The notes beneath the pieces were generated by a model that searched no databases, was not told the DNA's origin, and saw nothing but the letters and a program-made list of their open reading frames with translations. From assembly GCF_008033115.1 (NCBI RefSeq), contig NZ_CP041203.1:1860001-1924000 (forward strand): a stretch of DNA of 64,000 bases, written 5' to 3'. Of this stretch, positions 27,117 through 35,501 are shown in pieces. The position numbers and the translations under genes are program-made. The first letter of the stretch is position 1. Every line of letters begins with the position of its first letter. The DNA is from Cellulomonas sp. Y8 (GTDB lineage: Bacteria; Actinomycetota; Actinomycetes; Actinomycetales; Cellulomonadaceae).

Positions 27117-28705
27117 GGGTGTCCTCCGGGGGTCGGGGCGAGGTCGTCGGGGTCGCGGGCGGCGCGGGTGAACCGGGCCAGCGCCGCGTCGGCGTGAGGG
27201 TGCGGCGGCGGCAGCGGCTCCCCGCCGGGCAGCCCAGGCAGGGTGGGCAGCACGGGTGGGTCGTCCGGGTCGAGCAGGCCGGCGCGGTGCAGGGCCAGGA
27301 GGGCAGCGCCGGCCGCGACCGGCTCGGCGCAGTCGACGAGCCGCACCGGCACGGGGCTCAGCTCGGCCTTGGCGCGCATCCACGCCGCGTTCCGGGTCGC
27401 GGGGCCGCCGAGCACGACGAGCCGGTCCGGGCGCAGGGTCGGGTCGGCGGCGGCACCCAGCGCCAGCTGCGCGTCGAGCATCCACCGGGCCTGCAGCGCG
27501 AGGCCGTCGACCATCGCGGCCGTCAGCGCCACCGCGTCGTGGGCCGCGCGGTCCCCGACGACCCGGGCGTGGGCGGCCGGGTCGGGGTCGGGCGTCTGGC
27601 GGCCCGAGACGTACGGGAGGACGACCGGTCCGGTGGCGCGGTCGGGGCGGGCGTCGTCGGGCAGCGCGGCGACCGCGGCGAACAGGTCCCCCGCCGGGCG
27701 TCCGTCCGCCTCGTGCTCGAGCCACCACCGCACCATCGCCCCCGCGCTCGACGACCCGGCGAGCAGCGCGGGCCGGCCGACGACGGTGCGGACCAGGCTC
27801 ATCCCGGCGCGCGCGACGTCGGCGCGCACCGGGTCGGCCGCCAGCACGGTGCAGACCGCCTCCGCGGTGCCGATCGAGTCCGCGGTGCTCCCGGGCTCCC
27901 GGACGCCCGCGGCCCAGGCCCCGACCGCGTGGTCGTGGCCGGCGACGGTGACGGGCGTGCCGGCGCGCAGGCCGGCGGCGACCCAGGCGCCCGGCCGGAC
28001 GGTCCCGGCGACCGAACCGGGGGCGGCGACGCGCGGCAGGTGCTCCGGGCGCAGGCCGACCTCGGCCAGCAGCTCCGCGTCGAACGCCGCCGGCAGCGCC
28101 GCGCCCACCGCGGGCAGGCGGTAGGCCATCGAGCGGCCGGCGAGCGTGTGGTCGGTGACGAGGTCGCCGGTCAGGCCGAGCGCCGCGAGGTCCGCGACCC
28201 CCGCCCACCGGGCGAGCGCGCCGGCCCGGTCGGGGTCGTGCGCCGCGAGCCAGGCCAGCGTCGCGAGCGGCACCTTGGCGCTCGGGCGCACGCCGGTGGC
28301 CTCGAACAGCGCGGTGGCGCCGAGCCGGTCGGCGAGCGCCGCCGCCTCGGCCGCGGCCCGCTGGCCGTCCCAGCGCAGCCAGGTCCCGAGGGGGCGGTCG
28401 CGCGCGTCGAGAGGGACGCCGGTCTCGGCCATCGAGGCGACGCCGACGGCGAGGGGGACGGGGGCGGCCCGGCGGAAGCGGGGAGGTCCGGGCGGTCCGG
28501 GCACCTCGACCCGGCCCGCCGCCGCGAGCGCGCGGACGGCGAGCTGCCGCAGCACCCGGTCGAGGTCCGCGGGCCCGGGCGTCGGCGCGGACGCCACCGC
28601 GAGCAGCTCGACGACCCCGTCGGCGGCCGACCTCGGCGCGGCGACGAGCGCGACCTTCGTGTTCGTGGTCCCGACGTCGATGCCGAGTCCGAGCAGGCGG
28701 CTCAC
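27113..28705 (-). CDS. FGGY-family carbohydrate kinase
   Basis: 530 aa from a GTG at 28705; a TTG at 28741 is a weaker alternative. The N-terminal ATP motif LGIDVGTTNTKVAL and the C-terminal LVVLGGPATRNAAWMRAKAE are those of FGGY kinases; the sugar-binding Asp is expected in VAGHDHAVGAW. Substrates in the family include xylulose, rhamnulose, ribulose, glycerol and others. It is the first gene of the leftward operon FGGY-aldolase-racemase-like-GH13 and is divergent from deoR, which presumably represses it. Confidence 0.88.
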   Translation of the reverse strand: MSRLLGLGIDVGTTNTKVALVAAPRSAADGVVELLAVASAPTPGPADLDRVLRQLAVRALAAAGRVEVPGPPGPPRFRRAAPVPLAVGVASMAETGVPLDARDRPLGTWLRWDGQRAAAEAAALADRLGATALFEATGVRPSAKVPLATLAWLAAHDPDRAGALARWAGVADLAALGLTGDLVTDHTLAGRSMAYRLPAVGAALPAAFDAELLAEVGLRPEHLPRVAAPGSVAGTVRPGAWVAAGLRAGTPVTVAGHDHAVGAWAAGVREPGSTADSIGTAEAVCTVLAADPVRADVARAGMSLVRTVVGRPALLAGSSSAGAMVRWWLEHEADGRPAGDLFAAVAALPDDARPDRATGPVVLPYVSGRQTPDPDPAAHARVVGDRAAHDAVALTAAMVDGLALQARWMLDAQLALGAAADPTLRPDRLVVLGGPATRNAAWMRAKAELSPVPVRLVDCAEPVAAGAALLALHRAGLLDPDDPPVLPTLPGLPGGEPLPPPHPHADAALARFTRAARDPDDLAPTPGGHP

Positions 28706-28781
28706 GGCAGCAGTCTGTGCGGTGTCGAACAGATCGGTCAACCGTGTGCGCTCGTTGACATCCGTGCCGGGCGACTGTTGG

Positions 28782-29567
28782 ATGGCGTCCGTGCGCTACT
28801 CCGCCGCCCCCCGCCGCCGGGACGAGCTGCTGCGCCGGCTCGAGGAGTCCGGCTACGTCTCGTCGAGCACCGCCGCGGCCGAGCTCGGCGTCTCGGAGAT
28901 GACGATCCGCCGCGACCTCGGGCAGCTCGCGGCCGAGGGCCGGGTCCGGCGCGTCGTCGGCGGCGCGTCCCTGGTCGACGGCAGCGCCGCCCCGCCGTTC
29001 GAGCTGCGCCGGGGCGAGGCCGCCCGCGAGAAGGACGCGATCGCCCGCGCCGCGCTGCCGCTGCTCGCCGACGCGGGGGTGGTGGCGCTCGACGCCGGCA
29101 CGACGGTGGCGACCCTCGCCCGGCGGCTGCCGCAGGGGCTCACGGTGATCACGCACTCGGTCCCGGTCATCACCGCGTGCACCGGCCGCGACGACCTCGA
29201 GGTGGTGGCGCTCGGCGGGACGTTCCACCGGGCGACCCGCTCGTTCGCCGGCCCCGCGACGCGCGCGGGCCTCGCGGACCTGGCCGTGGACGTCGCCGTG
29301 CTGTCCGCCACCGCCGCGGGCCCGGGCGGCGTCTACTCCGCCGACCCCTGGGACGCCGACACCAAGCGGGCGATGGCCGCGATCGCCGACCGGGTCGTCC
29401 TGCTGCTCGACCACCGCAAGCTCGCGGCCCGGGCGCCGATGCGGGTGCTGGGGCTCGAGGACGCGCACGCCGTGGTCGTCGACGACGAGGCGACGCCGGA
29501 GCAGCTCGCGATGCTGCGCGAGCGGTGCGAGCGGGTCGTGGTCGCGGACACCGGGGCGGCGCCGTGA
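28782..29567 (+). CDS. DeoR-family transcriptional repressor
   Basis: 261 aa. N-terminal winged helix (RRDELLRRLEESGYVSSSTAAAELGVSEMTIRRDLGQL) with the SEMTIRRDL recognition helix, followed by the DeoR sugar-phosphate sensor domain (LDAGTTVATLARRLP, VVALGGTFHRATRSFAG). The ATG at 28782 was chosen; a GTG at 28791 is possible, and neither has a strong ribosome site. It is divergent from the FGGY operon across only about 76 bp and is followed with overlap (GTGA) by the OtnK-like gene, so it most likely controls both arms of this island. Confidence 0.9.
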   Translation: MASVRYSAAPRRRDELLRRLEESGYVSSSTAAAELGVSEMTIRRDLGQLAAEGRVRRVVGGASLVDGSAAPPFELRRGEAAREKDAIARAALPLLADAGVVALDAGTTVATLARRLPQGLTVITHSVPVITACTGRDDLEVVALGGTFHRATRSFAGPATRAGLADLAVDVAVLSATAAGPGGVYSADPWDADTKRAMAAIADRVVLLLDHRKLAARAPMRVLGLEDAHAVVVDDEATPEQLAMLRERCERVVVADTGAAP

Positions 29568-30884
29568 CCGGACCCCGGCTCGGCGTCGCGGCCGGACCCC
29601 GGCTCGGCGTCGTCGCCGACGACGTCACCGGAGCGTGCGACCTGGCCGACGCCGTCCGGGACGCGGGCGGCTCCGCCGTCGTCGTCCTCGGGGTGCCGGG
29701 CGCCGGCGCTCGACCTGCCGCCGTGCGACGCCGCCGTCGTCGCGCTGCGCACCCGCACCGCGCCCGCTCCGCAGGCGGTCGCGGAGTCGGTCGCAGCGGC
29801 GTCCTGGCTGCTCGACCGCGGCGCGTCGGCCGTCTACCAGAAGTACTGCTCGACCTTCGACTCCACCGACGAGGGCACCATCGGGCCGGTCGCCGACGCG
29901 CTGCTCGACCTGCTCGGGCCGGGGGCCGTGGCGGTCGGGACGCCCGCGACGCCGCGCGCCGGGCGGACGCAGTACCAGGGGCACCTGTTCGTCGGCGACC
30001 GGCTGCTGTCGGAGTCGCCGCTCCGGCACCACCCGCTCACGCCGATGACCGACCCCGACCTCGTGCGGGTGCTGGGACGGCAGACGCCGCGCGGGGTGCG
30101 GCTGCTGCCGTGGGGGGCGCTGCGGGGTCCGGACGCCGGCGCTGCGCTGGCGCGGGTCGCCGACGGCGGGGTCGGGCACGTGCTGGCGGACGCAGTGACG
30201 GACGAGGACCTGGACGCGCTGGCGCGGGTCGTCGGGGCCGGCGGCGACCCCCGGGTCGACGGGCGGCCGGTGCTGCTCGGCGGCGCGGCCGGGTTCGCCG
30301 CCGCGCTCGCGCGCTCCTGGGCGCACGACGCGGCGGAGCCGGCCGACGCCCCCGCACCCCGGGCCTCCCGCGGCCGGGCGCTGATCGTCTCCGGCTCCTG
30401 CTCGGCCCGCACCCGCGAGCAGGTCGACCGGTTCCCGGGCCCGCGGGTCCCGCTCGACGCCGACGCGCTGGCCGCCGACCCCGACGGCGCGCTCGCCGCG
30501 GTGCTCGACGCGCTGCGCGCCGCCTACGCGGACGGCCCCGGCCCGGTGCTGGTGTCGTCGTCGGCCGACCCGGACGCGGTCCGCGGCACCCAGGAGCGGC
30601 TGGGGGTCCGGCGGGCGGCGGCGGTGCTGGAGCGCGCCGCGGGCGAGGTCGCAGCGCGAACCGTCCGGGACCTCGGCGTCGGCAGGTTGCTGGTCGCGGG
30701 CGGGGAGACCTCGGGGGCCGTCGCCGCGGCGCTCGGGCTCGGCGTGCTGCGGGTCGGGCCGGCTGCGGCGCCCGGCGTCCCGTGGATGGTGCCGGTCGAC
30801 GGGCCGGCCGTCGCGGTGCTGCTCAAGTCGGGCAACTTCGGGGGCCCGGACCTGTTCACGACGGCGTGGGAGGCGTGCCCGTGA
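29564..30884 (+). CDS. OtnK-like four-carbon acid sugar kinase (DUF1537; apparent frameshift)
   Basis: About 440 codons. OtnK enzymes phosphorylate 3-oxo-tetronates at C4. The N-terminal half carries VVADDVTGACDLADAVRDAGG (ADDxTGA motif) and YQKYCSTFDSTDEGTIGP; the C-terminal half has the nucleotide-binding LLVAGGETSGAVAAALG and KSGNFGGPD. The frame shifts by one near 29700-29711 in a GCCGGCGC run, with clear homology on both sides, so an extra base in the sequence is the simplest reading. The GTG start overlaps the DeoR stop; the stop overlaps the next start (GTGA). The OtnC-like aldolase follows, matching the known OtnK-OtnC pair for threonate/erythronate use. Confidence 0.85.
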
Positions 30885-31609
30885 CCGAGGAACGCCCCAG
30901 AGGCACCTGGGACCCGTGGGCCGTCCCTCCCGGCCCGGACCGCCTCGAGCTCGAGGCGGCGACCGTCGACGCCGCCCGCGAGCCGCTCGTCACGGCCTGC
31001 CGGCACCTGGCCGCTCGCGGGTTGTCACCCGGCGGGTCCGGCAACGTCAGCGTCCGGGCCGGGTCGTCGCTGCTGATCACGCCGACCGGGTCGAGCCTGT
31101 CCCGCGTCGGCCCGCGGGACCTGGCCGTCGCGGCCGTCGAGCCGGGGCCCCCGAGCGGTGACCCGAGCGACCCGGTCCCGTCCAAGGAGCTCCCGCTGCA
31201 CCGCGCCGTGTACGCCGCGCGCCCCGACGCCGTCGCCGTGGTGCACCTGCACTCCCCCGCCGCCGTCGCCGCCTCCTGCCTCGAGCCCGCCGCCCTGCCC
31301 CGGGAGACGGCGACCGGGCCGCTGCCGGCGGTGACGCCGTACCAGGTGATGCGGCTCGGCGACCTGCCCGTGGCGCCGTTCGCGCTGCCGGGGTCGGCGG
31401 CCCTGGCCGCGGGGGTCGCGGCGCTGGCGGCCGACGCGCCGGCGATGCTGCTGGCCAACCACGGCTCGCTGGTCGCGGGGGCGCACCTGCCCGCCGCGCT
31501 CGACCTGGCGGAGGAGCTGGAGGCCGCGGCGCAGGTCGTGCTGCTGCTCGCGGGCGTCCCCCACCGCCGCCTCACGGCCGCGCAGGTCGCGGCGCTCCGC
31601 GCCCGCTGA
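30881..31609 (+). CDS. Class II aldolase/decarboxylase, OtnC-like
   Basis: 242 aa. The AraD/FucA-type fold uses Zn2+ held by His residues; HLHSP and ANHGSL are visible, along with GSGNVSVR at the phosphate-binding loop and SKELPLHRAVY around the catalytic acid. In the Otn pathway it decarboxylates 3-oxo-tetronate 4-phosphate to DHAP. The GTG at 30881 overlaps the kinase stop. It is last in the deoR-otnK-otnC operon, and a repeat-rich palindromic region follows. Confidence 0.88.
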   Translation: MTEERPRGTWDPWAVPPGPDRLELEAATVDAAREPLVTACRHLAARGLSPGGSGNVSVRAGSSLLITPTGSSLSRVGPRDLAVAAVEPGPPSGDPSDPVPSKELPLHRAVYAARPDAVAVVHLHSPAAVAASCLEPAALPRETATGPLPAVTPYQVMRLGDLPVAPFALPGSAALAAGVAALAADAPAMLLANHGSLVAGAHLPAALDLAEELEAAAQVVLLLAGVPHRRLTAAQVAALRAR

Positions 31610-31643
31610 CCCGCCGGCGCGCCGGGCGGGCCTCGGGCCCGGC

Positions 31644-31753
31644 GTGAGGTCGGCACAACGGCGCGCGGTCGTCACTCACGAGTGACGACCTCACCCGATT
31701 GTGACGACCTCACCGGCTTGTGACGACCTCACCGGGTCGGGCCGACCTCACCG
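31644..31753. repeat. Multi-copy inverted/direct repeat region between convergent genes
   Basis: The word TGACGACCTCAC appears three times as spaced direct copies between about 31682 and 31733, with a degenerate fourth copy (GCCGACCTCACCG), preceded by inverted copies GTGAGGTCGGCAC (31644-31656) and GGTCGTCACT (about 31667-31676). A 10-bp hairpin forms between the last inverted and first direct copy. It sits between the OtnC-like gene and the opposing STAS gene, so termination in both directions is plausible. It belongs to the same style as the 8221 and 50458 elements but with extra copies. Confidence 0.75.
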
Positions 31754-31761
31754 CGCCGGGG

Positions 31762-32007
31762 TCAGGCCGGCAGCCGGACCTGGCCGCCGAACTCCCGGCA
31801 GTGCCGCTGCACCGCCTCGAGCGTGCTGCGCCCGGCCTCGTCGACGACTCGCACCGCGGTCGCGTCGACCGTGAGCTCCTCGCCGGTCGCGCCCAGCAGG
31901 CAGTGCAGCGCTTCGCGCAGGGCCGACGCGCTGTGCACGTCGAGGTCGCCGCGCACGGCGATCACCGACGGCTGCGTCGGCCGCCCCAGGTCGATCGTGA
32001 CGTCCAC
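31762..32007 (-). CDS. Small STAS-domain protein (anti-sigma factor antagonist-like) lacking the phospho-serine
   Basis: 81 aa; GTG at 32007 chosen because GGGAGGCGGG lies just upstream. STAS proteins such as SpoIIAA are switched by serine phosphorylation in a DSSG motif. Here the equivalent stretch is VVDEAG (Asp56-Glu57-Ala58-Gly59), so no serine is available and Glu may mimic a phosphorylated state. The rest of the domain (VIAVRGDLDVHSASALREAL) is conventional. No anti-sigma kinase is nearby. It is divergent from the GH38 gene at 32268. Confidence 0.75.
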   Translation of the reverse strand: MDVTIDLGRPTQPSVIAVRGDLDVHSASALREALHCLLGATGEELTVDATAVRVVDEAGRSTLEAVQRHCREFGGQVRLPA

Positions 32008-32137
32008 GGTCCCGCCTCCCCGCCCCGTCGCGGGCCGCTGCTGCTGCACCCCGCGCTGCGAGGGTAGAAGCGGTTCTCCTGCGGCGCGCGGGGAAGTGGT
32101 GCGCCGCCCTCTGTCCCACATCCGGGCGATGCCCTGG

Positions 32138-32153
32138 TGTGCGAAGTCGCACA
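32138..32153. promoter_or_regulatory. Perfect inverted repeat upstream of the GH38 gene
   Basis: TGTGCGA-AG-TCGCACA has 7-bp perfect arms. It lies 10 bp before the LacI-type operator in the divergent STAS/GH38 gap. It is unlike the TGGNATCGNTNCCA family and may bind another regulator. Confidence 0.45.
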
Positions 32154-32163
32154 TCCTCTAGTG

Positions 32164-32177
32164 TGGCAACGTTCCTA
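32164..32177. promoter_or_regulatory. LacI-type operator before the first GH38 gene
   Basis: TGGCAACGTTCCTA, a variant of the shared family with a perfect AACGTT centre and two arm mismatches; the wider word TGTGGCAACGTTCCTACA keeps TGT/ACA ends. It lies 91 bp upstream of the GH38 start. Confidence 0.65.
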
Positions 32178-32267
32178 CATCCGTCCGGCGTCGCACGGTC
32201 CCCGGGACGCGGGCCCGTCAGGCCCGCGCCGCGGACGGAGCCGCGCGGCACCACGCCGAGGAGAGCC

Positions 32268-35200
32268 GTGCACCGCACCCTGTCCGACCTCACCGCCCGC
32301 ATCGACCGCGTCCTGAGGGACCGGGTGCTGCCGGTCGTCCACACGCACCGCACCCCGCTGGAGGTCACGGTCGTCCACCTGCCCGGCGAGCCCGTGCCGT
32401 TCGCCGAGGCCGCCCGGCTGCCGTTCGCCCCGACGGCCGTCGGGGAGCCGTGGGGCCGCGCGTGGTCCACGAGCTGGTTCCGCCTGCGCGGCGTCGTCCC
32501 GCCCGAGATGTCCGGCCGGCGCGTCGAGGTGCTCGTCGACCTCGGCTTCCGCACCGGCGGACCCGGCTTCGAGGCGGAGGGGCTCGTCTACACGCCCGAC
32601 GGCGTGCCGCTCAAGGGCATCGAGCCGCGCAACCTGTACGTGCCCGTCGCGGACCCGGCCCGCGGCGGCGAGGTGGTCGACCTGTACGTCGAGGCCGCGG
32701 CCAACCCGTCGATCGGCGGCTCGCCCACCACCGACCTCGGCGACCTGGACACCGTCCCGGACGTGCTGCTCTACCGGCTCGCCCGGGCCGAGGTCGCGGT
32801 GCTGGACGAGGAGGTGCAGGCGCTGGCGCTCGACGTCCAGGTGCTGCACGAGCTCGCCCTCCAGCTCCCGGCGAACGACCCGCGCCGCGAGCGCGTCCGC
32901 TCCGGGCTGGAGCGGGCCGTCGACGCGCTCGACGTCCGGGACGTCCCGGGCACGGCCGCCGCCGCCCGCGCGGAGCTGGCCGAGCTGCTCGCCTCCGGCC
33001 GCGCCGAGCGCGCACCGCGTGTCCGCCGTCGGGCACGCGCACATCGACTCCGCCTGGATGTGGCCGGTGCGGGAGACCGTCCGCAAGTGCGCCCGCACGT
33101 TCTCGAACGTCGCCGCGCTCGCCGACGCCTACCCGGACCTGCGGTTCGCCTGCTCCTCGGCGCAGCAGTACGCGTGGGTCCAGGAGCACCACCCGCACGT
33201 GTTCGCCCGGATCCGGGAGAAGGTCGCGTCGGGGCAGTTCGTCCCGGTCGGCGGCATGTGGGTCGAGTCCGACACCAACCTGCCCGGCGGGGCGAGGCGC
33301 TCGCCCGGCAGCTCGTGCAGGGCCGGCGGTACTTCGCGCGGGAGCTCGGCGTCGAGGAGCAGCCCGAGGTCTGGCTGCCCGACTCCTTCGGCTACACCGG
33401 CGCGTTCCCGCAGCTCGCCCGGCTCGCCGGCGCGCGGTGGTTCCTGTCGCAGAAGATGTCCTGGAACACCACCAACCGGTTCCCGCACCACACGTTCTGG
33501 TGGGAGGGCATCGACGGCTCGCGGGTGTTCACGCACTTCCCGCCCGCCGACACCTACGGCGCGAAGCTCTCGGGCGAGCAGCTCGCCTACGGGGTGGCGA
33601 ACTTCGCCGACGCCGGGCCGGCCAACCGCAGCCTGCTCCCGTTCGGCTACGGCGACGGCGGCGGTGGACCCACCCGCGAGATGATGGAGACCGCGCGCCG
33701 GGTGGCCGACCTGGAGGGCTCGCCGCGGGTCGTCGTCGAGACGCCGGCCGAGTTCTTCGCCGCGGCCGAGGCCGAGTACCCGCAGGCGCCGGTGTGGTCC
33801 GGCGAGATGTACCTGGAGTTCCACCGCGGCACGTACACCAGCCAGCTCGCCATGAAGCAGGGCAACCGGCGCACCGAGCACCTGCTGCGCGAGGCCGAGC
33901 TGTGGGCCGCGACCGCCGCCGTCCGCGCCGGGGCCGACTACCCGTACGAGCACCTGGACCGGCTCTGGCAGGACACCCTGCTGCTGCAGTTCCACGACAT
34001 CCTGCCCGGCAGCAGCATCGCCTGGGTGCACCGCGAGGCCCGGGACACCTACCGCCGGCTGGCGGGCGAGCTCGAGGCGCTGGTCGGCGAGGCGCTGGCC
34101 GCGGCCGCCGGGCCGGGCGACGTCGAGGTGCTCGCGAACGCCGCCCCGCACGACCGGGCCGGGGTGCCGGCGCTGGCGGCGGCGGTCGCGGCGGTCCCGC
34201 CCGGGGCCGTGGCCGTGTCCCGCGAGGGCGACGCCGTCGTGCTCGACAACGGCGTGCTGCGGGTGCGGGTCGACGCGGACGGCACCATCGGGTCGGTGCG
34301 GGACCTCGTCGCCGACCGCGAGGTGCTGGCACCCGGGACCTCCGCGAACGTGCTGCAGCTGCACCCCGACCAGCCCGTGCGGTTCGACGCGTGGGACGTC
34401 GACGAGTTCTACCGCCACCGCGTGCGCGAGGTCCGGTCGGTGACCGCGCTGGACGTCGACGACGCGGACCCCGCGCGCGCCGAGGTCCGGGTCACCCGGC
34501 ACGACGGCGACTCCGCGTACGTGCAGACGATCGCGCTGGCGGCGGGCGAGCGGCGGGTCGACCTGGCCCTCGACGTCGACTGGCACGAGCGCGAGACCCT
34601 GCTCAAGGCGGCGTTCCCGCTGGCGGTGCACGCCGAGCGGTCGACGGCGGAGACGCAGTTCGGCCACGTGGACCGGGCGACCCACACCAACACCTCCTGG
34701 GACGCCGCCCGGTTCGAGATCTGCGCCCACCGGTGGCTGCACGTCGCCGAGCCCGGCTACGGCGTCGCGGTCGTCAACGACTCGACCTACGGGCACGACG
34801 TCGGCCGCCCCGGACCCGGGGACGCGCGCGGCGCCGGGGCCACGACGGTCCGGCTGTCGCTCGTCCGGGCGCCGCGGTACCCCGACCCGGAGACCGACCA
34901 GGGCCGGCACACGATGCGGTACGCGCTCGTGCCCGGCGCGGGGATCGACGAGGCCGTGCGCGAGGGGTACCGGATCAACCTGCCGGACCGCAGGGTGCGG
35001 GGCGCGGGCCCGGTCGAGCCGCTGGTCGCCGTCGAGGGCGCGGTCGTCGAGGCCGTGAAGCTCGCCGACGACCGGTCGGGGGACGTCGTCGTGCGGCTCT
35101 ACGAGGCCCGCGGCGGGCGGTCCCGGGCGGTGGTGCGACCGGGGTTCGCCTGCGCGGGGGCGTCGGTGCGCGACCTGCTCGAGCGCGAGGACCCGGAGGT

Positions 35201-35297
35201 GGCGGCCCTGGCGCCGCTCGCCGACGCGGGCGACGGCGCGCTGACGCTGGACCTGGGGCCGTTCCAGGTGGTGACCCTCCGCCTGACCCGCGCCTGA
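32268..35297 (+). CDS. GH38 alpha-mannosidase, first copy (two apparent indels)
   Basis: About 1010 codons, Zn-dependent retaining alpha-mannosidase, no signal peptide. The GTG at 32268 has GAGGAG upstream. The N-terminal beta-region (1-245) is followed by the catalytic domain GHAHIDSAWMWPVRET (zinc His and Asp), and the nucleophile Asp is in WLPDSFGYTG; the middle domain has HDILPGSSIAWVH and the C-terminal beta-sandwich ends near 35297. The frame shifts near 33012 and back near 33292; between them, the correct protein is read in the other frame. Two compensating shifts in GC runs suggest sequencing error. This long form resembles the cytosolic/ER-type GH38 (Ams1/MAN2C1-like). Confidence 0.87.
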   Translation: MHRTLSDLTARIDRVLRDRVLPVVHTHRTPLEVTVVHLPGEPVPFAEAARLPFAPTAVGEPWGRAWSTSWFRLRGVVPPEMSGRRVEVLVDLGFRTGGPGFEAEGLVYTPDGVPLKGIEPRNLYVPVADPARGGEVVDLYVEAAANPSIGGSPTTDLGDLDTVPDVLLYRLARAEVAVLDEEVQALALDVQVLHELALQLPANDPRRERVRSGLERAVDALDVRDVPGTAAAARAELAELLASGRAERAPRVRRRARAHRLRLDVAGAGDRPQVRPHVLERRRARRRLPGPAVRLLLGAAVRVGPGAPPARVRPDPGEGRVGAVRPGRRHVGRVRHQPARRGEALARQLVQGRRYFARELGVEEQPEVWLPDSFGYTGAFPQLARLAGARWFLSQKMSWNTTNRFPHHTFWWEGIDGSRVFTHFPPADTYGAKLSGEQLAYGVANFADAGPANRSLLPFGYGDGGGGPTREMMETARRVADLEGSPRVVVETPAEFFAAAEAEYPQAPVWSGEMYLEFHRGTYTSQLAMKQGNRRTEHLLREAELWAATAAVRAGADYPYEHLDRLWQDTLLLQFHDILPGSSIAWVHREARDTYRRLAGELEALVGEALAAAAGPGDVEVLANAAPHDRAGVPALAAAVAAVPPGAVAVSREGDAVVLDNGVLRVRVDADGTIGSVRDLVADREVLAPGTSANVLQLHPDQPVRFDAWDVDEFYRHRVREVRSVTALDVDDADPARAEVRVTRHDGDSAYVQTIALAAGERRVDLALDVDWHERETLLKAAFPLAVHAERSTAETQFGHVDRATHTNTSWDAARFEICAHRWLHVAEPGYGVAVVNDSTYGHDVGRPGPGDARGAGATTVRLSLVRAPRYPDPETDQGRHTMRYALVPGAGIDEAVREGYRINLPDRRVRGAGPVEPLVAVEGAVVEAVKLADDRSGDVVVRLYEARGGRSRAVVRPGFACAGASVRDLLEREDPEVAALAPLADAGDGALTLDLGPFQVVTLRLTRA

Positions 35298-35370
35298 CCG
35301 GGCGGGGGGTCAGGCGGCGGTGCCCGCCGGCTCGGAGCATCCGCCTCTACCCCGCCCCGGGGCGCCCCGT

Positions 35371-35465
35371 CGCCGAGCGCGGTGGGCCCCAGCGACCGCG
35401 GTGGTTCCCGCCGGGCGCGGTCGTTCCATCTACCGCGCTCGGCGCGAAGCACCGCGCTCGGCACG
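35371..35465. repeat. Palindromic repeat element between convergent GH38 and GH84 genes
   Basis: CGCCGAGCGCGGT (35371-35383) is matched by inverted copies ACCGCGCTCGGCG (35432-35444) and ACCGCGCTCGGC (35451-35462), with partial copies (GACCGCGGT, GCGCGGTCG) between. It fits the plus...minus, minus style of the other elements and probably terminates transcripts from both sides. Confidence 0.7.
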
Positions 35466-35501
35466 CGCGAGGATCGGCCGCGACCGCACCGTTCGGGCGC
35501 G

